Source of the DNA: UBA6164 sp964344895
GTDB taxonomy: Bacteria; Patescibacteriota; Gracilibacteria; BD1-5; UBA6164
Direction of reading: 5' to 3'
Assembly: GCA_964344895.1 (NCBI GenBank)
Contig: CAYFPB010000024.1
Span: forward strand, 1 to 14,712
Length of the DNA: 14,712 bases
In this document: piece by piece, positions 8,148 to 14,712 of the stretch
Position numbering within the stretch: the first letter of the stretch is position 1
Layout of the letters: every line of letters begins with the position of its first letter
Program-made: the position numbers and the translations under genes
The notes under the pieces: model-generated
What the model was told of the DNA's origin: nothing
Databases searched by the model: none
Seen by the model: the letters and a program-made list of their open reading frames with translations, nothing else

Positions 8148-8396
8148 ATGCTAACAAAACAAGAACAAGAGGAGTTACTATTTTTTGCTAACAAAGTAGC
8201 AAATGTACATGGTCCTGAACATAGGGAATATATAGAAATAAACTCTATTTTATGTAATATAGAAAATATAGATTTAACTGAATCTGATTTTGAAAGATTA
8301 AGAGAATTAACTCATGGTTATGATGTTCCTGAATGAGCATGTAAGGCTCAAACAAGATTGTTAAATCTAATGAAAAAAATGGATAATTGAGAGTAG
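8148..8396 (+). CDS. Small hemerythrin/Ric-like protein
   Basis: An 82-residue protein, MLTKQEQEELLFFANKVANV... Two blocks recall the Ric/YtfE/ScdA hemerythrin-like iron-sulphur repair family. KVANVHGPEHREYIEI resembles the helix carrying VHG..H.E, and LRELTHGYDVPEGACKAQ resembles the family's PPEACTTW region. The usual C-terminal helix with HxxLENNxLFP is missing and the protein is about a third of normal length. It is thus either a degenerate or a minimal version. It sits directly upstream of the class III reductase operon, whose enzymes need intact iron-sulphur clusters. That fits a protective role, but this is inference. A TATAAT at 8128-8133 is a plausible -10; the gene ends in a perfect palindrome. 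Confidence 0.6.
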
Positions 8397-8410
8397 AAAA
8401 TATAAATATA

Positions 8411-8448
8411 ACAAAAATACACCACTATATATAGTGGTGTATTTTTGT
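8411..8448 (+). terminator. 38-bp perfect palindrome: terminator containing an NrdR box
   Basis: A 19-bp inverted repeat without a spacer starts 15 bases after the stop at 8396 and ends in ATTTTTGT, so transcripts can form a terminator-like hairpin. Its centre, CCACTATATATAGTGG (8422-8437), is also a near-perfect NrdR box, so the element may have two jobs. Confidence 0.7.
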
Positions 8449-8470
8449 GATTAAATACTAGATATAGTAG
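8422..8470 (+). promoter_or_regulatory. NrdR box pair 1 (distal)
   Basis: Box 1, CCACTATATATAGTGG (8422-8437), and box 2, ATACTAGATATAGTAG (8455-8470), both match the known NrdR consensus acaCwAtATaTwGtgt at nearly all core positions. Their start-to-start spacing is 33 bp, about three helical turns, as is usual for paired NrdR sites. Confidence 0.7.
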
Positions 8471-8498
8471 TTTGTTTTAAAAAAAGTTATAAAAAAGT

Positions 8499-8526
8499 TT
8501 GCAATATACTAGATGTTGTATATAGT
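8499..8526 (+). promoter_or_regulatory. Promoter of the nrdD operon
   Basis: TTGCAA (8499-8504) and TATAGT (8521-8526) are 16 bp apart, the same layout as the promoters at 1189 and 1788. NrdR box 3 fills the spacer and box 4 lies just past the likely start point, so bound NrdR would block RNA polymerase. Confidence 0.65.
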
Positions 8527-8554
8527 ATGAATTACTATATACTAGATGTAGTGG
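8506..8554 (+). promoter_or_regulatory. NrdR box pair 2 (proximal, overlapping the promoter)
   Basis: Box 3, ATACTAGATGTTGTAT (8506-8521), and box 4, ATACTAGATGTAGTGG (8539-8554), share ATACTAGATGT with each other and are again exactly 33 bp apart. They are weaker matches than pair 1 but cover the promoter spacer and the start region. nrdR itself is downstream in the operon, which implies autoregulation. Confidence 0.7.
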
Positions 8555-8583
8555 TTTTATTTAAAAATAATATAATATATAAA

Positions 8584-10752
8584 ATGGCAGTATTTAAAAT
8601 ACAAAAAAGAAATGGTAATATAGTTACTTTTGATAGACAAAAAATAGAAGATGCTATTAAAAAATCAATTAAAGCTACAGGATGAGAAGACTTTTCTCAT
8701 ATACCTTTTATTACAAATATGGTAATAACTTTAGTTAAAGCAAAAACTGGTAAGTCTATACCAACTGTAGAATTATTACAAGATGAGATAGAAGAAGTTT
8801 TAATAAAAGAATGACATGATGAAGTAGCAAAGGCTTTTATACTATATAGAGAAAAAAGAAATGAAGCAAGAAATGATAAAAATGTGGTAGTAGAAGTAGG
8901 ACAAAGTATGGAAGAATATTTAGAAAAATTAGATTGGAGAGTAAATGCTAATGCTAACTCATGATACTCTTTATGATGAATGATATTAAATCTTTCATGA
9001 AAAGTAACAGCTAATTATTGGTTATCACATGTATATCCATCTGAAATATGAAACCTACATAGAAATGCAGATTTTCATATTCATGACTTAGATATGTTTT
9101 GTTGATATTGTGCAGGGTGGAGCTTGAGAGCTTTGCTTGAAGAATGATTCAATTGAAGTGATAATAGAATAGATTCAGCACCTGCAAATAATTTGCAAGC
9201 AGCAGTAAATCAGATGATAAATTTTCTATGAACTTTACAAAATGAGTGGGCATGAGCACAAGCTTTTTCAAGCTTTGATACATACCTTGCTCCATATGTT
9301 CATAAGTATAAAAAAGAAGTAAAGCAAGAATTAGAAGATCTATGAGTAAAATTTAAAACAAAAGAAGACAAAAAGAAATATATATACCAAAAAACATATA
9401 AGTATGTATATCAACAAATGCAAAATTTTATATTTTGATTAAATGTACCAAGTAGATGGGGAACACAAACACCATTTACAAATATAACTCTTGATTGGAC
9501 TCCACCAGAAGATTTAAAAGACAAAGCTTTATTTTTGTGAGGTATAGAAAAATGATACTATGAGAAAAAATATGGAGAACTAGAAGATGAGATGAAAATA
9601 ATAAATAGAGCTTTAATTGATGTATATGTTAAGTGAGATAATAAAGGAAGAGTATTTACTTTTCCAATACCAACTTATAATATTACAGATGACTTTCCAT
9701 GGGATGATCCAGATATAGATAGTTTATTTGAAATGACGGCTAAGTACTGATTACCTTATTTTCAAAACTTTGTATGAAGTCAGTTTAAAAGAGAAAAGAC
9801 TGAGGATTGAACATACAAAACAGTGGAAAATCCAGATGCTTACAAACCATGAGCAGTTAGATCTATGTGTTGTCGTTTACAACTAGATTTAACTCAACTA
9901 GAAAAAAGATGATGATGATTATTTTGATCAGCAGAAATGACTTGAAGTATATGAGTAGTTACTTTAAATATGGCTAGATTATGATATACTCATAAAGGTG
10001 ATAAAGAGGCTTTTAAAAAACAAGTAGAGTATTTAATGGAACAAGCAAAAATATCTCTAGAGTTAAAGAGAAAAACAATTAGTAAGTGGTTATGAGAATG
10101 ACTATATCCATATACATATAGATATTTAAGGAGTTTTAGAAATCATTTTTCTACCATATGATTAAATGGAATGAATGAGGCTATTATAAACTTTACAAAT
10201 GGTAAAGAGGATATATCAAGTGACTGGTGAAAAGAGTTTGCAACTCAAATGATTGATTTTATGAGAGATAAATTAAAAGATTATCAAGAAGAAACATGAA
10301 ATCTATATAACCTAGAAGCAACACCAGCAGAGTGAACTACTTACAGATTTGCAAAAGAGGATAAAAAACAACTTCCAAATATAGTTCAAGCATGAACTGA
10401 CAATGCTCCATATTATACAAACTCTTCTCAACTACCTGTATGATTTACAGATGATGCCTTTGAGGCACTTGAAGAACAAAATGAGCTTCAATGTAAATAT
10501 ACATGATGAACAGTACTTCATTTATACATGTGAGAAAGACTAGAAACAAGTGATAGTTGTAAAAAATTTGTAAAAACAGTTATATCAAATTATCAATTAC
10601 CATATATAACAATATCACCAACTTTTTCTATATGTCCTAAGCATTGATACATACAGGGGGAACATGATTACTGTCCAAAATGTGATGAGGAAATATGATA
10701 TGAGTGAGAAAAATATGATGTTAAAGAAAGGGAAGTTTATACTCAGAAATAA
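8584..10752 (+). CDS. nrdD: Anaerobic (class III) ribonucleotide reductase, catalytic part without the glycyl-radical motif
   Basis: A 722-residue protein that reduces ribonucleotides without oxygen, using a glycyl radical. It has an N-terminal ATP cone (AVFKIQKRNGNIVTFDRQKI, to about residue 95). NrdD blocks follow: NEWAGAQAFSSFDTYLAPYV, NVPSRWGTQTPFTNITLD, FPIPTYNIT, RSMCCRLQLD, GSIGVVTLNMARLG and NELQCKYTGGTVLHLYMGE. The zinc site is CPKHGYIQGEHDYCPKC (C684, H687, C697, C700). The family should continue into RVxGYxRPVxxxNxGK, but the frame stops at TAA after KEREVYTQK. The missing segment is encoded separately at 10857. The TAA abuts a GC-rich hairpin element, suggesting the gene was cut by its insertion. 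NrdR-controlled promoter upstream; heavily TGA-encoded glycines. Confidence 0.93.
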
Positions 10753-10829
10753 CCCCCCACCTAGCCTTCCCCTAGCAGGGGAGGAATAAGAAGTTTCCCT
10801 CCTGCCAGGGAGGGATTAAGGTAGGGGTA
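10751..10829 (+). repeat. GC-rich two-hairpin element between the two NrdD parts
   Basis: About 80 bases much richer in G and C than anything nearby. Hairpin 1 is TCCCCT/AGGGGA (10768-10773 with 10777-10782). Hairpin 2 is TCCCTCCT against AGGGAGGGA (10796-10803 with 10807-10815, one extra G). The ends ACCCC...CCTT and AAGG...GGGGT can close an outer stem. A shorter relative lies at 13092. It resembles a REP- or MITE-like dispersed element; no coding content. Confidence 0.7.
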
Positions 10830-10856
10830 AATTTATAATTCTAACCAAAAATAAAA

Positions 10857-10997
10857 ATGGAAAATAATAATTTGCAGAGAACTAGATGTCAAATATATAC
10901 AAGAGTTATGGGATACCATAGACCAGTATCTAGTTTTAATATATGAAAAAAATCAGAGTTTTATTCAAGAGAATATTTTAAAGAAACTAATTGTTAG
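10857..10997 (+). CDS. Separate glycyl-radical domain of class III ribonucleotide reductase
   Basis: A 46-residue protein, MENNNLQRTRCQIYTRVMGY..., carrying the complete NrdD C-terminal glycyl-radical segment. RVMGYHRPVSSFNIGKKSEF is followed by YSREYFKE. The radical glycine would be G19, encoded by GGA rather than TGA. This segment is normally fused to the catalytic domain and is what the protein at 8584 lacks. It could act as a separate subunit that docks on the NrdD core, in the way the spare domain GrcA (YfiD) serves pyruvate formate-lyase. Alternatively it is the 3' remnant of a broken gene, or is joined by some recoding event. nrdG, the activase that makes the radical, starts three bases after its stop. 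Confidence 0.88.
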
Positions 10998-11000
10998 ATT

Positions 11001-11696
11001 ATGCAAATAACTTGATTAACAAAGTTTTCTTTGATAGATTACCCTGGGGAAATAGCTTGTATAGTATTTACCCCTGGATGTAATTTTAGATGCTCATATT
11101 GCCATAATAGTGAGTTTGTGTTGCCTGAAAAAATAAAAAATATAGACATATTGAAACAAAAAATGTTTTTTAATTTTTTAGAAAAAAGAAAAGGCTTATT
11201 GACATGAGTGAGTATATGTTGATGAGAACCAAGTCTTCAAAAAGACTTGGTCTCTTTTTGCCAAGAAATAAAAAAAATGTGATTTTTAGTAAAATTAGAT
11301 ACAAACGGAAGAGACCCAGATTTATTAAAAGAGCTACTAGATAAAAAAATTGTTGATTATATAGCAATGGATATAAAAGAAGATATAGACAATTTTTGAA
11401 AACTATCAAAAACAAAAGAAAAACCACAGAAATATATAGAATCAATAAATATAATAAAAAATTCAAATATAGATTATGAATTTAGAACAACAATTGTAAA
11501 ATGATTTCATGATGTTATTATGTTAGAAAATATTGCAAAAATGATAAAGTGATCAAAGAACTATTATTTACAAAACTTTAGAACCTGAAATACCTTAGAT
11601 AGAGACTTTAATTGATGAAAATTTAGTGAAAAAGAATTATTAATTTTTAGGGATTTAGTAAGTAAATATGTAAAAAATATTTGAATAAGAAATTAA
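11001..11696 (+). CDS. nrdG: Anaerobic ribonucleotide reductase activating protein (radical SAM)
   Basis: A 231-residue radical SAM enzyme that makes the glycyl radical on NrdD using SAM and a 4Fe-4S cluster. The cluster motif CxxxCxxC is C27-NFR-C31-SY-C34 (TPGCNFRCSYCHN), with the opening GLTKFSLIDYPGEIACIVF typical of the family. The SAM-binding GGEP is in SICGGEPSLQ, followed by VKLDTNGRDPDLL and YIAMDIKED. It lies three bases after the separate glycyl-radical domain, so translation is probably coupled. A perfect 10-bp hairpin with a T-rich tail lies inside the gene at 11228-11258. No Shine-Dalgarno sequence. Confidence 0.93.
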
Positions 11697-11738
11697 AAAG
11701 ACTATAATGAGTTAAGTTTTAATTAATAAATAAAAAAT

Positions 11739-12176
11739 ATGTATTGTATAAACTGTTGAAATGATGATACTAGAGTAATTGATTCTAGAACAAGTGATGA
11801 TGGAAAATCTATAAGAAGAAGGAGAGAGTGTGGTGTTTGTCATAATAGATTTACTACTTATGAAAAAAGAGAAGCCCTAGCTTTGATGGTAGAAAAAAAT
11901 TGAAATAAAAAGGAAAGATATAATAGAGCAAAGTTGGAAGATTCTATTATGAAAGCTACAAATAAAAGAAATGTAAGTATATTAAAAATAAATGATTTAA
12001 TCAGAAATTTAGAATTAAAATGGTCAACAAAAACAGAAATCACATCAAAACAAATATGAAATGATGTATTAAAAGGTTTAACTATACTTGATGAAGTATC
12101 TCTAATTAGATATGCTTCAGTACACCTAAAATTTGAAACAAAGGATGACTTTGTAAAATTTATAAATAAAAATTAA
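11739..12176 (+). CDS. nrdR: Transcriptional repressor NrdR
   Basis: A 145-residue protein of normal NrdR length that represses ribonucleotide reductase genes when dATP is high. The N-terminal zinc ribbon uses C3, C6, C31 and C34 (MYCINCGNDDTRVIDSR, then IRRRRECGVCHNRFTTYE); the basic RRRR forms part of the DNA-binding surface. An ATP cone follows from about residue 47 to 135 (LMVEKNGNKKERYNRAKLED, then LIRYASVHLKFETKDDFVKF). Its gene lies within the class III cluster whose promoter carries four NrdR-box-like sites, so it probably represses its own expression. The first TGA-Gly directly follows C6. Confidence 0.95.
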
Positions 12177-12182
12177 TATTAA

Positions 12183-13079
12183 ATGTATAAAAGAGCTGAC
12201 GTTAAGGTATGATTTGCATGTAATAACCATTGTAGTTTTTGTGTACAATGAGATAAAAGATATAAATTTGCTCCAAGAAAATTGGAAGAAATAAAAGAAA
12301 TACTTGATGAAGAGTATAAGCAGGGAGCTAGATATGTAGTTTTTACATGATGAGAGCCAACAGTTCATCCTGATTTAGTTGAAGCTGTTAGCCATGCAAA
12401 AAATATATGATTTAAACAAATACAAATACAATCAAATGGTACAAACTTTGATAAAATAGATTATGTAAAAAAGCTTATAGAAGCTTGAGTAACAGAGTTT
12501 AGTCCAAGTATACATTGATTTATTAGAGATACTCATGATAAACAAGTATGAACACCTTGAGCTTGGGATAGGGTAGTAAAATGACTAATAAATCTAAGAA
12601 AATTAAAACAAATTATTATTATTAATTCAGTAATAACTAAGGATAATTATAAGGAAATTCCAAAATTAGCAGAGTTATTAATCAAATTAAAAGTAAACCA
12701 GTTTCAATTTGCATTTGTTCATATTTTATGAAGTGCAGATAAAAATAAACAAACAGTTGTAGCTAGAAAAACAGATGTATTACCATATGTACACAAAGCT
12801 CTAGACTTAGCTAAAAAAGCTAAAATTCCAGCTTATACAGAAGCAATACCATACTGTTTAATGCAATGATATGAGTGGGCAATAGCTGAAAATATAATGC
12901 CTGAAACAACAGTACATGATGCTGAATATGTTATTGAAAGTTATGCTGATTATAGATGGAGTGATTGAAAAGTGAAAGCTGAAAAATGTAAATCTTGTAG
13001 TAAATATCAGTATTGTGAATGACCCTGGAAAGAATATCCTGATATGTATTGATGGGATGAATTCAAACCTATAGAGTAA
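12183..13079 (+). CDS. Radical SAM protein with C-terminal cysteine cluster
   Basis: A 298-residue protein with the radical SAM motif C13-NNH-C17-SF-C20 (GFACNNHCSFC) and SAM-binding FTGGEPTVHPDL. Other radical SAM barrel blocks are QIQSNGTNFD, FSPSIHGFIRDTHDKQVG and IINSVITKDNYKEI. A C-terminal cysteine set, C269, C272 and C278 (CKSCSKYQYCEGPW), ends in EYPDMYGWDEFKPIE and recalls SPASM/twitch domains that bind a second cluster. The substrate is unknown; many such enzymes modify peptides or proteins, but no precursor peptide is seen nearby. It starts six bases after nrdR, so it is in the same transcript and probably NrdR-controlled. That position suggests, without proving, a job connected with anaerobic nucleotide reduction or anaerobic growth. 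Confidence 0.85.
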
Positions 13080-13091
13080 TGATATAACCCA

Positions 13092-13126
13092 TCCCCCTTT
13101 CAGGGGACTTCCCTTAAAAAGGGAAG
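13092..13126 (+). repeat. Short GC-rich two-hairpin element upstream of nrdB
   Basis: CCCCT/AGGGG (13094-13098 with 13102-13106) is followed directly by CTTCCCTT/AAGGGAAG (13108-13115 with 13119-13126). The same order and motifs occur in the element at 10751. It may serve as terminator for the class III operon, though no T-tract follows. Confidence 0.6.
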
Positions 13127-13241
13127 AATAAAAAGTAGAATATAGTTTTTTAACAAAAATTTTACATAAATAAAAAAAAAATAGTGATTTTTTTTAATAA
13201 ATAGTTATATTTTTAAAATCTTAATTTTAATAAAATAAAAG

Positions 13242-14285
13242 ATGACAGAACAAATGATAGCAAACTTGATCTTTAACCCAAAAGGTAATGATGAAGTAGC
13301 AAATAGAACAATAATAAAATGAAACACTACATGATTATTTCAATTAAATGCAACAAAATATTCATGGGCTAAATCTTTATATCAAGTTATGATATGAAAT
13401 TTTTGGGTACCTGAAAAAGTATCAGGACTTTGAGAAGATGCAGTACAATTTAAATCTGCTTTGAGTGAAGATGAAAGAAGAGCATATAAATGAATACTAT
13501 CTTTTTTGATATTTCTTGACTCAATACAAACAGTAAATCTACCAAATTTTAATGACTATGTAACTGCTCCTGAGGTAAACTTAATATTATCAATACAAGC
13601 TTACCAAGAGGCAATTCATTCTCAATCTTATGCTACAATGCTTGAAACTATAGTTGATTCAAGTGAAAGAGATGAAATATACTATTTTTGGAGAACAGAT
13701 AAACACTTACTTGAAAGAAATGAGTTTATAGGATGAATCTATCAAGATTTCATAGACAATCCTAGTGATGAGAATTTTTTCAGAGGTATTATTTGAAACT
13801 TTTTACTAGAAAGTATCTACTTTTATAATGGTTTTGCATTCTTTGATACTCTTGCTGATCAAGGTAAAATGGTAGCAACAGATAGAATGATTAACTACAT
13901 AAGAAGAGATGAATTAACACATGTAACTATTTTTGCTAACTTATTAAAAGAGATCAAAAAAGAGTTCCCAGATATGTACAATGAGCAAGTAATTCTTGAT
14001 ATGATGGATACAGCAGTTAAGCAAGAAATAAAATGGTCTAAACATATTCTTGGTAAAAAAATCATAGGTATGAGCCATGAAAATATAGAAAACTATACAA
14101 AATGGCTAGCAAATGAAAGATTAAATATGTTAGGTATAAAACCATTATATGATCATGTTGTTACAAATCCATACAAACACTTAGACAGACTTCAAGACCA
14201 AAATGCAGAAAAATGAAATTTCTTTGAATCAACAGTTACAAACTATGCTCAATCAAGTGCAATGAACTGAAGTTGGGATTTTTAA
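13242..14285 (+). CDS. nrdB: Class Ia ribonucleotide reductase, small (beta) subunit
   Basis: A 347-residue ferritin-like protein that holds the diiron centre and tyrosyl radical used by NrdA. All expected metal ligands are present: D93 (FLDSIQ), E123 and H126 (YQEAIHSQSY), E190 (LLESIYFY), and E224 and H227 (RRDELTH). The radical tyrosine is Y130, at the position of E. coli Tyr122, so this is a tyrosyl-radical type and not a Phe-containing class Ic. The C-terminal tail (FFESTVTNYAQ... GSWDF) should dock into NrdA. It is separated from nrdA by the whole class III cluster and has a 162-base upstream gap, so it is probably expressed from its own promoter, which I cannot place with confidence. 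It ends at a strong terminator. Confidence 0.95.
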
Positions 14286-14315
14286 AAAAATCAAGTAATT
14301 TTTTACTTGATTTTT
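14286..14315 (+). terminator. Terminator after nrdB
   Basis: A 13-bp perfect stem (14286-14298 with 14303-14315, core ATCAAGTAA/TTACTTGAT) with a 4-base loop and a long T-tract follows immediately after the nrdB stop. Confidence 0.9.
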
Positions 14316-14361
14316 TTTTATATTAGTTAGATTAGAATTAATAGCAATTAACCAATAAATT

Positions 14362-14712
14362 ATGAAAAAACTACTAACAAACACAACAAAGTCAGCTTAC
14401 AAGTGAATCATATTCTGAACATTTTTCTGACTAACAGTTTTCTCAGTAGCCTATGCAGCCAGCATTACTTCAACAACAGATCCAACAGTAAGTAGCTGAG
14501 ATAGCATTACAGCTAGTTGGTATCAGGATGTAAATGATAAGCTATGAGGTATAAGTGTTAGTGGGGGGAATGTTGGGATTGGGACAAGTAGTCCAAGTAA
14601 TAAGTTACATATTAGTTGATGAACTTTAGCTATATGAGAACTTTCATCAAATAATAATAATGTTTGGAAATTATATACTTACTCTAATAATAATGATAAT
14701 CTAGAATTTAAT
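14362..14712 (+). CDS. Secreted surface/fibre-like protein with GNVGIGT repeat (3' end beyond window)
   Basis: The first 117 codons of a longer gene. A signal peptide is clear: basic start MKKLLTNTTKSAYK, hydrophobic core GIIFGTFFGLTVFS, likely cleavage after VAYA (about residue 32). A linker (SITSTTDPTVSSGDS) follows, then the first GNVGIGTSSPSNKLHISGG repeat. This is the same motif as in the protein at 62-1114, so the window is flanked by members of one family. Around the repeat, glycine is written GGG several times in a row (from 14563), whereas other genes here use mostly TGA, GGA and GGT. It is probably exported to the cell surface. The function is unknown; attachment or fibre roles are common for proteins with this repeat. 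Confidence 0.85.

Noticed and set aside
10753..10856. Self-splicing intron or intein splitting nrdD
   Set aside because: The gap is only about 100 bases, far too short for a known self-splicing intron, and it holds no intein motifs.
11170..12368. Minus-strand hydrophobic open frames opposite nrdG, nrdR and the radical SAM gene
   Set aside because: AT-rich antisense sequence readily gives Leu/Phe/Ile-rich frames; the + strand genes are unambiguous.
1..14712. tRNA gene, in particular glycine tRNA for TGA
   Set aside because: No sequence with a T-arm and acceptor stem of tRNA type was found by eye.

Overview
The window is very AT-rich and can only be read if TGA is a sense codon. In every recognisable gene in-frame TGA falls where the family has glycine, for example the helix-hairpin-helix loops of RuvA, the Gly-rich loops of both ribonucleotide reductases and the NVGIGT repeats. 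All complete genes end in TAA or TAG. This is genetic code 25, known from the candidate phyla Absconditabacteria (SR1) and Gracilibacteria, so the source is most likely a small-genome member of one of these. All genes are on the + strand, and almost none has a Shine-Dalgarno sequence.

Layout. (1) 1-1114: the C-terminal part of a surface or fibre-like protein with GNVGIGT-type repeats. Its 5' side is broken or out of frame at the window edge. (2) 1121-2869: an accessory island with a RelE/ParE-like pair, a PemK/MazF-like toxin and an unrecognised nuclease-like small protein. It carries near-identical terminator-plus-promoter repeats, structured 3' regions and a 25-bp repeat. (3) 2882-4565: ruvA and rmuC, closed by a strong terminator. 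(4) 4880-14285: a ribonucleotide reductase (RNR) region. nrdA (class Ia large subunit) is followed by a second PemK-like gene, a small hemerythrin/Ric-like protein, the class III genes nrdD, a separate glycyl-radical domain, nrdG and nrdR, then a radical SAM protein, and finally nrdB (class Ia small subunit). (5) 14362-end: the start of a secreted protein with the same GNVGIGT repeat as the first gene.

How it works together. The region encodes both an oxygen-dependent RNR (NrdA+NrdB, diiron-tyrosyl radical) and an oxygen-sensitive one (NrdD with activase NrdG). The regulator NrdR lies inside the class III cluster. The nrdD promoter region carries four NrdR-box-like 16-mers in two pairs, each with exactly 33-bp start-to-start spacing, so the anaerobic operon, including nrdR, is probably NrdR-repressed.

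The most unusual feature is that NrdD is split. The main protein ends just after its zinc site with no glycyl-radical motif. A 46-residue reading frame about 100 bp downstream encodes exactly that missing part (RVMGYHRPVSSFNIGK). A GC-rich two-hairpin element lies between them, and a related element occurs upstream of nrdB.
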